Shown here: one piece after another, positions 1 to 6,421 of the stretch | How positions within the stretch are numbered: the first letter of the stretch is position 1 | Layout of the letters: every line of letters starts with the position of its first letter | NCBI GenBank assembly: GCA_030612965.1 | Contig: JAUWMW010000099.1 | Coordinates: 1-8,070, forward strand | Direction: 5' to 3' | DNA length: 8,070 bases | DNA from: a bacterium | Lineage (GTDB): Bacteria; Zixibacteria; MSB-5A5; GN15; FEB-12 | Translations under genes and position numbers: made by a program | Notes under the pieces: model-generated | Database searches by the model: none | Seen by the model: the letters and a program-made list of their open reading frames with translations, nothing else | Told to the model about the DNA's origin: nothing

Positions 1-596
1 GCTACCCCGCCACCGCCGCTGCTGCCCACCAGGGACATCAACAACTGGTAAGCGAACCACACACCCAACACTACTTTGACCGGCAAAGTAATGAATTGTA
101 TGAAGAACAGAATCACCAATACCGTGACTTTGGCTCGGGGATACAGCACCATATAGGCTCCCATGACACCGGCGATGGCGCCAGAAGCACCGACCAGGGG
201 GATGTTCGAGGAAGGGCTGAAGAGCGTATAAAGCGTGATCGCCGCCAATCCACTCAGGAGGTAGAACAGTAGAAACTTGATCCGCCCGAAGTAGTCCTCG
301 ACGTTATTGCCGTAGATCCACAGAAACAGCATGTTGCCGATCAGATGCATCCATCCGCCATGCATAAACATCGAAGTGAACGGTGTCAACCATGCCGAGG
401 CGGCCAGATGCGGCGTCAACTCCACCGATGAAATCAACTCATAAGGAATGTATCCGTACTGAACCGTTATCATCTGGAACCCGCGCGCTCCCTGCATAGT
501 GCTAAACAGGAAAACCAGGGCGTTGGCCACGATCAAGCCGATCGTAAAGTACGGCTTGCGAATTGTCGGAACGTTATCTTTGATGGGAATGAACAA
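1..596 (-). CDS. Rhomboid family intramembrane serine protease (C-terminus cut by window edge)
   Basis: A polytopic membrane protease that cleaves transmembrane segments of substrates inside the lipid bilayer. The first 198 residues are visible. After a short polar N-terminus (FIPIKDNVP), hydrophobic helices run from about residue 17. The rhomboid HxxxN signature is at H84-N88 (HLIGN), which forms part of the oxyanion site. The catalytic serine is S138 in GASGAIAGVMGAY. The catalytic histidine normally lies in a later helix, soon after the glycine-rich stretch at 191-197, so it should fall just beyond position 1. I chose the TTG start at 594-596 because GGAGAG (complement of 602-607) sits 5 nt upstream. 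The only nearby ATG (608-610) opens a three-codon reading frame, and the next in-frame ATG would cut into the first membrane helix. The gene follows the M23 peptidase stop by 14 nt on the same strand and is probably cotranscribed with it. Family assignment is secure; the substrate is unknown. Confidence 0.93.
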   Translation of the reverse strand, partial: MFIPIKDNVPTIRKPYFTIGLIVANALVFLFSTMQGARGFQMITVQYGYIPYELISSVELTPHLAASAWLTPFTSMFMHGGWMHLIGNMLFLWIYGNNVEDYFGRIKFLLFYLLSGLAAITLYTLFSPSSNIPLVGASGAIAGVMGAYMVLYPRAKVTVLVILFFIQFITLPVKVVLGVWFAYQLLMSLVGSSGGGGV

Positions 597-610
597 CTCA
601 ACTCTCCATG

Positions 611-2905
611 CTAATGACCGCGTTTCCTACTCTCTTTGATAACGAAGTTGTAATATTGCTCGGTGAGGTTGCCGGCCCGGTCGGTGACCAGGATGGCCAG
701 GTGATGAGGTCCCGGTTCGAGGGGCGTTACCGGCTGGGTGACACACCGGTTGGTTTCCGGATCGTAGTCCACAATCTGCCACTGAGCATCGATCTTGACA
801 ACGATGTTACGGTCGTCCCCAATACCGGACAGCGTGTCCTCAGCCAGGAAAGTTATGCGCGGTTTGCGCGTAGTGTAGGTACGACCCTCGCTGAGACTGA
901 GTCTGGTGATCCTGGGGGGATTATAATCGAACACCGCTGCGAACGAGCCGCCACCGAGTGATGTCGCGCGCAACCCATCGTCCTCGACCTCATTGTCCAG
1001 CCAGACCCAGCGATTCTCTTTCTTGTCCAGCCAGCAAATGCCGCTGGGGTTCTGGTTGATGGTCCGGCTTGGGATCTTCAATGAGATCCAAAAATCCTCG
1101 CGCGTCACAAACGCCTCAGGAAGAATCTCATAGTGAGCCGAGTTGAGGTGCATATTCGTCTTGAAACGAGGGATGTTGCGACGCACCTCAATGAAGCGCG
1201 GCTGGTACAGATTGGCGCGATTGAACGTCAGGGTGAGCTGATCGTCAACTGCGATCACCTGATTGTCACGGTATCCAATCAGGTGGATATCCAACGAATC
1301 AGAGAACTCCCTGATCTGATGCGATGGATCACGTGTCATGGCCATCCCGATCCGATCAATCTGCGAGTATTCAGGTCGCGGCGGTATAAAGCAAATGTGG
1401 CGAGTGAGATCAAAATACTGGGGATACTCAACACCCAACAGAGAATCACCATGGTAGAGTTCGATTCGTGATTGAGACGCCATCTTGTTGCGTATATTAA
1501 GTGTCACCAGCAAACCATCCTCAACTACTTCCCAAACCACCTTGCATCGGTCCGGCTGGCGCTCCTTCAGGCCATTGAAGATGTTGTCACGAATCACTGC
1601 GTCTCCGGCAAACAGGAACAACCGCAACAGCGCCGACTCGGTTCGCTGTGCCTTAACTCTGCATTTTAACCGGGCGTTCTCCAGTGGGAAAACGGTAACC
1701 TCCGAGGGTTTACCCCAGACACCGGGGCCGTTGCGCAACACCGCGATGGAATCAACACCGAGAGCCTCGTAGCCGGCAACCGGAGTGAAATGAAAGTCCG
1801 TCGTGTTGTCAGCCGGCGTGACCACTGAATCCAACGTGAAGATGTCATCCGGCGGTCCCCAGAGAAAGTCAAAGCGTACTTCGGAGCGGTTGCCGAAACA
1901 GTCTTCGCCGACGATTCGCGCCCGGTGCCGCCCGACTTTCTCACGACCGGAAACCCCATAGATGCCGCTACCTTCACCGCTGCTGCTGCCTGTGAAACGA
2001 TTACCGACTAATCTGAACAGGTGTCGCACCCGCTTGCGATTATCCGCCGCTTCGACATAGTCATACTCCAGTCGTACGGCATCGGTAGTCTCAAAACTCA
2101 GCGAGTCAAGTCTGGTTTCATATAACAGATGGTCGTCGATGTAAAGCCGAAGACGGTAAATCGATTGCTTCATTCCCCCTGAACGCATCCGGTCGTAACC
2201 ATCGATGAGAAACCCGAAGGGCCGGTGCATGTAGATGAGTGTGTCCGAACGATAGTTGCCGGAACGGCCTGCGGGTTTCAGATCCAGAAACATTTTGCGC
2301 CGGCCATTATCCAAAAGGGAACGATCATCGGTCAACTGGATACCGATTCGGCTGAAAGTGGGCTTGATCTTATCGGCGATGTCAAAACCGTGCGACAGCG
2401 GGTTGATCGGCACATTGTCGGCGGTACGCTTTTCAAAGTGCAAATGCGGACCGCCCTTGCCGCTCTGGCCGGTGTAAGCCAGAAGCTCACCCTTTTCCAC
2501 CCGTACGGAATCGGCTGGGAAATAGACATCCTGAAAATAGCGCCGGTCGGCCAACTGTTTTGTCTTGACCCCGTTTCCGATCTTGCCGGTTAGTCGAGAC
2601 AGATGGCCGAAGACATAGAGATAGCCGTCATCCCCCATAATGTACAAGCCTTTGCCGTAACCGCTATACGACACGTAAACACGCCAGACGTAGCCGTCCA
2701 CCGGTGAAATGACCTCAGCGCCGATTTTCCCACCGGTCCTGAGGTCAACACCACCGTGAAAATGGTTGTCACGGAAATCGCCAAAACCACTGGACAAGTC
2801 GATGTCCCGTTTCAGCGGCCAGCTTTCGCCCGCCCACGCACTGGCGGTAAGCACCCCAACAGCAAGCACTAACAAAGATACAACAACAGACGATAATTTT
2901 AGCAT
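611..2905 (-). CDS. Secreted M23 family zinc metallopeptidase with large beta-rich C-terminal region
   Basis: Predicted exported peptidoglycan endopeptidase (LytM/M23 fold) of 764 residues. Residues 1-25 look like a Sec signal peptide, with cleavage after the AWA at 23-25. The peptidase domain spans about 30-160. Zinc ligands appear to be H50 and D54 (HxxxD within HFHGGVDL) and H156 of the HLH motif at 154-156. H101 (FGHLSRL) and H154 fit the catalytic histidines, so the site looks complete. About 600 further residues follow. The 228-345 segment (GFLIDGYDRM, then SIYRLRLYIDD) resembles a domain of M23 proteins in Bacteroidetes and relatives. About 545-660 resembles a ZU5-like beta sandwich, by pattern only. 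About 663-756 looks like an Ig-like domain ending in DRAGNLTEQYYNF. The N-terminal position of the peptidase is unusual, since many M23 enzymes carry it C-terminally. A promoter lies at 2944-2972, and the rhomboid gene follows. The start has only a weak AAGGA about 15 nt upstream, but it directly precedes a good signal peptide. Confidence 0.92.
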   Translation of the reverse strand: MLKLSSVVVSLLVLAVGVLTASAWAGESWPLKRDIDLSSGFGDFRDNHFHGGVDLRTGGKIGAEVISPVDGYVWRVYVSYSGYGKGLYIMGDDGYLYVFGHLSRLTGKIGNGVKTKQLADRRYFQDVYFPADSVRVEKGELLAYTGQSGKGGPHLHFEKRTADNVPINPLSHGFDIADKIKPTFSRIGIQLTDDRSLLDNGRRKMFLDLKPAGRSGNYRSDTLIYMHRPFGFLIDGYDRMRSGGMKQSIYRLRLYIDDHLLYETRLDSLSFETTDAVRLEYDYVEAADNRKRVRHLFRLVGNRFTGSSSGEGSGIYGVSGREKVGRHRARIVGEDCFGNRSEVRFDFLWGPPDDIFTLDSVVTPADNTTDFHFTPVAGYEALGVDSIAVLRNGPGVWGKPSEVTVFPLENARLKCRVKAQRTESALLRLFLFAGDAVIRDNIFNGLKERQPDRCKVVWEVVEDGLLVTLNIRNKMASQSRIELYHGDSLLGVEYPQYFDLTRHICFIPPRPEYSQIDRIGMAMTRDPSHQIREFSDSLDIHLIGYRDNQVIAVDDQLTLTFNRANLYQPRFIEVRRNIPRFKTNMHLNSAHYEILPEAFVTREDFWISLKIPSRTINQNPSGICWLDKKENRWVWLDNEVEDDGLRATSLGGGSFAAVFDYNPPRITRLSLSEGRTYTTRKPRITFLAEDTLSGIGDDRNIVVKIDAQWQIVDYDPETNRCVTQPVTPLEPGPHHLAILVTDRAGNLTEQYYNFVIKESRKRGH

Positions 2906-2943
2906 AATGGTACCGATAATCCTTGGAAACTATTCTTCTAACT

Positions 2944-2972
2944 ATGATACAAAAAAGGCCGGTGAATGTAAA
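2944..2972 (-). promoter_or_regulatory. Sigma70-like promoter for the M23-rhomboid unit
   Basis: Read on the minus strand, TTTACA (complement of 2967-2972) and TATCAT (complement of 2944-2949) each match the -35 and -10 consensus at 5 of 6 bases. They are separated by exactly 17 nt. Transcription would start near 2937, about 30 nt before the M23 start codon. The call is by motif only, but position and spacing fit well. Confidence 0.5.
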
Positions 2973-2990
2973 ATATCTTGACGGTTTCTA

Positions 2991-3018
2991 TTGAAAAATC
3001 GTCCGGCGACGTTATATT
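2991..3018 (+). promoter_or_regulatory. Sigma70-like promoter for the PpiD-like gene
   Basis: TTGAAA at 2991-2996 and TATATT at 3013-3018 each match the -35/-10 consensus at 5 of 6 bases, with a 16-nt spacer. The expected start near 3025 would give a leader of about 70 nt before the ATG at 3095. Its -35 box lies 18 nt from the -35 box of the divergent M23 promoter. The call is by motif only. Confidence 0.45.
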
Positions 3019-3094
3019 GTCAGGCATGCCGGTATACGCCGAACAGCCCCGGCAAGTTGAAATGCTTTGATAACCTCTGAAGGAGTGACAACGA

Positions 3095-4945
3095 ATGTTC
3101 AATGCCCTGCGCAGGATGATCTTACCGATCATCATTATCGTTTTGGTGTTCTTTTCGGCCATGATCGTACTGGAATGGGGCATGGGTATGTCCGGCCGCT
3201 CCAGTTTTGACCGGTCCAATGTTGCCGCCGTTATCAATGGTGAGGAAGTGTCTTGGCAGGCGTTCAATCGCCTTTACAACAATTTGGTGCGAGCCGAATC
3301 TGAAAAAACCGACGACGAACTTCCCGATACCAAACTTCAGGAACTCCAGGATAAGGCCTGGCAGCAACTGCTCGGCGATCGCCTGTTGATGCAACAGGTG
3401 GCCAGCCACAATATCGCCGTCACTGACGAAGAGGTCTATGCGTACCTGAAGTTTTCGCCGCCGGCCGACATCCAGCAGCTTTCATATTTCCAGACCGAGG
3501 GCAAGTTTGACTACCAGAAGTATATGGGTGCCCTTGCTGATCCCCAGATGGGCCAGTATTGGGCATCAATCGAGCCGGCGGTCCGATCCGATCTCTCGAA
3601 GATGAAAATGCAGGAAATGGTTATCCAGAACGCGCACGTTACTGAAGCCGAAGTCAAAGATATCTTTACTACGGCCAGTGAGAGAATCAAGGTAGAGATG
3701 ATCAATGTCGGCTTCGATCGCTTTTCGCGCCCCCCACCCCAGAGCACCGAGGAAGAAAAACAAGCCTACTATGAGGAACGACGGGACCAGTATACTGTGG
3801 ACGAGCGCGCCGCGGTCACGATGGTATTGTTGGAAAAGAGCCCGGCTCCCTATGATTGGGAGGTCACTTACAACCGCGCCAAGCAGCTATATGATTCGAT
3901 AATGGCCGGCGCCGACTTTGCCGAGTTGGCCGGGGAGTTCTCGGAGGATCCGGGTTCAGCCGTCAAGGGCGGTGATCTGGATTGGTTCCCACGCGACCAG
4001 ATGGTGGACGAGTTCGACCGCTTCGCTTTCTCTATGAAGGAGGGTGACGTCTCGGAGCCTTTCCGGAGTCAATTCGGCTGGCACATCATCAAACACCACG
4101 GCTACAAGGAAGCACCATTTGCGGGCCGCGGCGGTAAAGGCGACGAGCCTGTCCAACAGGCCCATTGCTCGCATATCCTGATCAAAACGACCGCTTCACA
4201 GGAGACTCTTGATTTACTATACGGCCGCCTGGAGGAATTCAGATCCGCGGCGTTGTCTTCCGGTTTCCACAAGGCGGCTTTGGACCTAAAGATGTCGCTG
4301 AAGGAATCGGGGCTGTTTTTCCGTAACCGCAATATTCAGATTCTCGGACGCGACCTAGCGGCCAGTGATTTCGGCTTTGGAAACGAAATCGGTGAAATAT
4401 CGGGTATTATGGAAAACAACTCTGCTGTTTATGTTCTTCAGGTGGCCGATCGCCAGCCGGAAGGTCCGGCCAGCTATGAGGATGCCAAGAAGAAGGTCAA
4501 TCTGGATATTCTAACGTACAAGGTCAACAGCTTCTGCCTCGACACTGCCAACGCTATCTATGCTGAGATTCAGTCCGGGACGGACTTCAAGAAGGCCGCC
4601 GAAAAGTACGGTGAGGAAATCGAGGCACCGGATGAGTTCCGGCGCAACTCGTACGTCAAGGGATTCGGGCAGGACCCGGAAGCGATCGGCCGAGCCTTCT
4701 CGTTGAACGAACCCGGCCAGATCACAAAGCCGGCTAAGTATGACCAGGGCGTGGTCATTTTCCGTTTGATCGAGAGGATCCCGCCGGACCTGACGGAGTT
4801 TGCTGTCCGACGTGATTCGATCCATAGTGACATTCTAATGAGGAAACAGCAGGAGTTGTTTGCAGGTTGGTTTCAGTTGTTGATAGACGAGTCCGAGATC
4901 GTCAACAATATCAAGCGGGATCGCAGTCAGTCGGACTTTATGTAG
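3095..4945 (+). CDS. Membrane-anchored PpiD/SurA-type peptidyl-prolyl cis-trans isomerase
   Basis: Predicted periplasmic folding factor of 616 residues, close to the length of PpiD. A basic N-terminus (residues 1-8) precedes one membrane helix at about 9-29, leaving the rest outside the inner membrane. Residues 40-200 fit a SurA N-terminal-type chaperone domain, starting with AAVINGEEVSWQAFNRLY. A parvulin domain spans about 239-336, with GADFAELAGEFSEDPGSA, KGGDLDWF and FGWHIIK. A second, degenerate parvulin-like unit begins at HCSHILI (357-363), and a third related stretch covers about 485-560. The first unit lacks the usual histidine in its first strand (AAVTMVLL), while the second has that histidine but lacks the FGWHII element. 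It may therefore act mainly as a chaperone. The start is supported by AAGGAG at 3080-3085, 9 nt upstream. The gene appears monocistronic: its own promoter upstream and a strong terminator 50 nt downstream. Family call is firm; PpiD rather than SurA rests on the N-terminal anchor and length. Confidence 0.9.
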   Translation: MFNALRRMILPIIIIVLVFFSAMIVLEWGMGMSGRSSFDRSNVAAVINGEEVSWQAFNRLYNNLVRAESEKTDDELPDTKLQELQDKAWQQLLGDRLLMQQVASHNIAVTDEEVYAYLKFSPPADIQQLSYFQTEGKFDYQKYMGALADPQMGQYWASIEPAVRSDLSKMKMQEMVIQNAHVTEAEVKDIFTTASERIKVEMINVGFDRFSRPPPQSTEEEKQAYYEERRDQYTVDERAAVTMVLLEKSPAPYDWEVTYNRAKQLYDSIMAGADFAELAGEFSEDPGSAVKGGDLDWFPRDQMVDEFDRFAFSMKEGDVSEPFRSQFGWHIIKHHGYKEAPFAGRGGKGDEPVQQAHCSHILIKTTASQETLDLLYGRLEEFRSAALSSGFHKAALDLKMSLKESGLFFRNRNIQILGRDLAASDFGFGNEIGEISGIMENNSAVYVLQVADRQPEGPASYEDAKKKVNLDILTYKVNSFCLDTANAIYAEIQSGTDFKKAAEKYGEEIEAPDEFRRNSYVKGFGQDPEAIGRAFSLNEPGQITKPAKYDQGVVIFRLIERIPPDLTEFAVRRDSIHSDILMRKQQELFAGWFQLLIDESEIVNNIKRDRSQSDFM

Positions 4946-4995
4946 TAGGTCGGGATTCGGCGCACCCGAGGACGCCATAGTTTTATAATTGATAG

Positions 4996-5021
4996 ACGGG
5001 AGTCACCGACTCCCGTTTTTT
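4996..5021 (+). terminator. Rho-independent terminator after the PpiD-like gene
   Basis: ACGGGAGTC (4996-5004) pairs perfectly with GACTCCCGT (5008-5016) around a 3-nt ACC loop, followed by a run of six T ending at 5021. It lies 50 nt after the PpiD-like stop codon and closes that transcript. Confidence 0.9.
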
Positions 5022-5067
5022 GGCTAATAGTTCCCGCTGACGCCACTCTGAAACAAGGTCCGGTAGA

Positions 5068-5088
5068 TCAGGAGGCCTGTCCTCCTGA
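5068..5088. repeat. Short palindrome, REP-like
   Basis: TCAGGAGG (5068-5075) and CCTCCTGA (5081-5088) are perfect inverted arms around a 5-nt loop. No T run follows, and it lies beyond a strong terminator, so it is more likely a dispersed palindromic repeat than a terminator. It sits 12 nt before the next palindrome. Confidence 0.55.
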
Positions 5089-5100
5089 CAATTAAGTGGT

Positions 5101-5124
5101 GCGGCAGATGTGGACATCTGCCGC
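5101..5124. repeat. 24-nt palindromic repeat, copy 1
   Basis: Perfect inverted repeat with 11-bp arms GCGGCAGATGT (5101-5111) and ACATCTGCCGC (5114-5124) and a GG centre. A second copy at 6265-6288 differs at one base, which marks it as a dispersed repeat rather than a chance hairpin. Confidence 0.8.
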
Positions 5125-5242
5125 CCACCGGCAAGTCGGTCTCTCGCGCTGCGCGCGTGACGTTATCTTATGTCTCTGGAACTCCCAGCCACTCTATCCG
5201 GTTACTGAATGAAACAAACGCAATCAGATAAGGAGAGACAAG

Positions 5243-5671
5243 ATGCCGGTTCGGAAAGCTAATGCAGTTTGGGAAGGGAATCTTCCAAGTGGTAAAGGAA
5301 CTATCTCGTTTGGAAGTGGCGCCTTTGAAGGAGCGTACTCGTTCGGATCGAGATTCGAAGGGGCCTCAGGCACCAACCCCGAAGAGCTGATTGCAGCCGC
5401 TCACGCCGGCTGTTTTTCTATGGCGTTGTCGCACGAACTGGCCGTGGGCGGGCACAAACCCAAGCGCGTGCGAACCAAAGCCAAGGTCCATCTCGACAAA
5501 GTCGGCGATGGGTTCCAGATCACCTCAATCGAGTTGATGTGTGAGGCGGAAGTGCCGGAAATCAGCGAGGAGACTTTCATGAAGTTCGCTAACGATGCGA
5601 AGGAAGGTTGTCCCGTTTCGCGGGCGCTCAAGGCTGTCGAGATCAAGCTCGACGCGACGCTGGTGAAATAG
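5243..5671 (+). CDS. osmC: OsmC family peroxiredoxin (organic hydroperoxide reductase)
   Basis: Small cytoplasmic thiol peroxidase that reduces organic hydroperoxides, usually induced by osmotic or oxidative stress. At 142 residues it has the normal OsmC length and strongly resembles the Escherichia coli OsmC subgroup: GTNPEELIAAAHAGCFSMAL near the first cysteine and EGCPVSRALKA near the second. The two redox cysteines are C57 and C123. R38 and E48 match the conserved arginine and glutamate of the active site, so all four key residues are present. OsmC proteins act as intertwined homodimers. The ATG is supported by a strong AAGGAGAG at 5230-5237, 5 nt upstream. The gene stands alone: the upstream gene is closed by a terminator and the downstream 800 nt are non-coding. 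I could not find a convincing promoter between 5125 and 5229. A second in-phase TAG directly follows the stop codon. The Ohr subgroup is the main alternative, but the sequence fits OsmC better. Confidence 0.95.
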   Translation: MPVRKANAVWEGNLPSGKGTISFGSGAFEGAYSFGSRFEGASGTNPEELIAAAHAGCFSMALSHELAVGGHKPKRVRTKAKVHLDKVGDGFQITSIELMCEAEVPEISEETFMKFANDAKEGCPVSRALKAVEIKLDATLVK

Positions 5672-5705
5672 TAGAGATTGCCGCGTCGCACCGTCAAGCC
5701 GTGTC

Positions 5706-5728
5706 TCGTTGCGTCCTCCTCGCAACGA
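5706..5728. repeat. Hairpin just downstream of osmC
   Basis: TCGTTGCG (5706-5713) and CGCAACGA (5721-5728) form a perfect 8-bp stem with a 7-nt TCCTCCT loop. It starts 35 nt after the osmC stop. There is no T run, so intrinsic termination is doubtful. GAGATTGCCGCG at 5674-5685 and CTCGCAACGAC at 5719-5729 also occur, the second with one mismatch, in the right half of the 5912-6009 element. The stretch 5674-5729 is therefore probably a decayed relative of that repeat. Confidence 0.6.
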
Positions 5729-5748
5729 CGTGTCTGTTAATTCTGTGT

Positions 5749-5776
5749 GTCATACTTCGACTCCGCTCAGGGTGAC
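5749..5776. repeat. Short dispersed-type repeat with GTCAT/GTGAC ends
   Basis: A 28-nt stretch that begins GTCAT, contains TTCGACTCCGCTCAGG and ends GTGAC. From memory, this core is a common intergenic repeat in unrelated bacterial genomes. It occurs once in this window, so the repeat status rests on that recollection and on its near-inverted ends. Confidence 0.5.
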
Positions 5777-5872
5777 GGGCCGCGCGCGTAGCGCGAGAAA
5801 CACGGCTTGACCGTGTCGCGTAGCGGCCGGGCTTGTCTCCGCCGTTCACAGGTGACATTCATTGGGGTGCGT

Positions 5873-5911
5873 AGCCCGGACGTTCGGGCTTGTTGACAAA
5901 CCCTGGTCAAC
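5873..5911. repeat. Two adjacent small hairpins
   Basis: AGCCCG (5873-5878) pairs with CGGGCT (5885-5890), and directly after it GTTGAC (5892-5897) pairs with GTCAAC (5906-5911). The 9-mer CGGGCTTGT at 5885-5893 also occurs at 5828-5836. The second hairpin abuts the 5912-6009 element. Confidence 0.5.
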
Positions 5912-6009
5912 GTCATTGCGAGGCGCGCCTTGCGTGCCGTGGCAATCTCAATTCGTTGCACGACCTGGAGTTTGAGATTGCCGCGCTCCCTGCGGTCGCT
6001 CGCAATGAC
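5912..6009. repeat. 98-nt MITE-like element with nested inverted repeats
   Basis: The ends are perfect 11-bp inverted repeats: GTCATTGCGAG at 5912-5922 and CTCGCAATGAC at 5999-6009. Nested inside is a second perfect 11-bp pair, GGCAATCTCAA at 5941-5951 and TTGAGATTGCC at 5972-5982. The element would fold into a long cruciform. Its ends resemble, from memory, a palindromic repeat found in many bacteria. No coding capacity and no obvious target-site duplication are visible. Confidence 0.8.
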
Positions 6010-6067
6010 CGGAATGGAGACTTTTTCAACACTCCCGTTCGTCCGGGTTTCGTTTTCCCATAGAACT

Positions 6068-6137
6068 GTCATGCCGGACTTGATCCGGCATCCAGGTTCG
6101 GATTCTAAGACTGGATACTGGCCTGCGCCAGTATGAC
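6068..6137. repeat. 70-nt palindromic repeat element with two internal hairpins
   Basis: The element starts GTCAT and ends ATGAC. The left hairpin is ATGCCGGA (6071-6078) with TCCGGCAT (6084-6091). The right hairpin is ATACTGGC (6115-6122) with GCCAGTAT (6127-6134). ATCCAG (6090-6095) and CTGGAT (6111-6116) form a third pair that brackets the centre. This layout matches, from memory, a widespread type of intergenic repeat. No T run or coding frame supports another role. Confidence 0.8.
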
Positions 6138-6170
6138 TAAGTGCGGGCAGTCGTAGGAAAACTTCGGTAG

Positions 6171-6250
6171 CCCACCCACAGCTTCAGCGTCGGGGTGGGG
6201 ATCTTCGTTGTCGCGCTTGGGATCCCACCTGTCGCTCCGCTATAGGTGGG
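6171..6250. repeat. Tandem pair of C-rich/G-rich hairpins
   Basis: CCCACCC (6171-6177) pairs with GGGTGGG (6193-6199), and CCCACCT (6224-6230) pairs with AGGTGGG (6244-6250). The two stems are nearly the same sequence, so the 80-nt unit looks like a duplicated hairpin. A single copy is present in the window, so dispersal in the genome is unproven. Confidence 0.55.
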
Positions 6251-6264
6251 GTACCGATTATCCC

Positions 6265-6288
6265 GCGGCAGATGTGGACATTTGCCGC
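6265..6288. repeat. 24-nt palindromic repeat, copy 2
   Basis: Identical to the 5101-5124 palindrome except for one base (T for C at 6282), which leaves a G-T pair in the stem. The flanks of the two copies are not alike, so the repeated unit is about 24 nt. Confidence 0.8.
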
Positions 6289-6368
6289 TCACAGAACCCG
6301 CATCGCCCGGGCGTCCATCCCCGGCGCATAGGTGTCTCAAACTTGTTTGGCAGGGCAGTCTCAGCAGG

Positions 6369-6390
6369 GCGGGTCCGTCTTCGAACCCGC
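6369..6390. repeat. Hairpin with 6-bp GC-rich stem
   Basis: GCGGGT (6369-6374) pairs with ACCCGC (6385-6390) around a 10-nt loop. On the minus strand it lies downstream of the GNAT gene, but no T run follows, so a terminator call is not justified. Confidence 0.4.
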
Positions 6391-6397
6391 TGCCAAT

Positions 6398-6421
6398 GGC
6401 AGGCCTGCGGACAGACCTACC
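6398..6421. repeat. 24-nt imperfect palindrome with GGACA centre
   Basis: GGCAGGCCT (6398-6406) pairs with AGACCTACC (6413-6421), counting two G-T type pairs on one strand, around a 6-nt loop. Its length and the position of GGACA at its centre equal those of the 5101 and 6265 palindromes, while the stem differs. Five T (6426-6430) follow on the plus strand, but no plus-strand gene reads into it. Confidence 0.5.

Noticed and set aside
608..2593. Several plus-strand open frames opposite the M23 gene
   Set aside because: They overlap the well-supported minus-strand M23 gene, show no family motifs and lack ribosome-binding sites.
5125..5242. Promoter for osmC
   Set aside because: No pair of -35 and -10 boxes at proper spacing better than weak matches could be found.
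5912..6288. Possible CRISPR array, because several repeats lie close together
   Set aside because: The repeats differ from each other and there is no regular repeat-spacer spacing and no cas gene.
6369..6390. GGGTTCGAA on the minus strand, resembling a tRNA T-arm
   Set aside because: The stem pairs GCGGGT with ACCCGC over a 10-nt loop; no D-arm, anticodon arm or acceptor stem can be placed around it.
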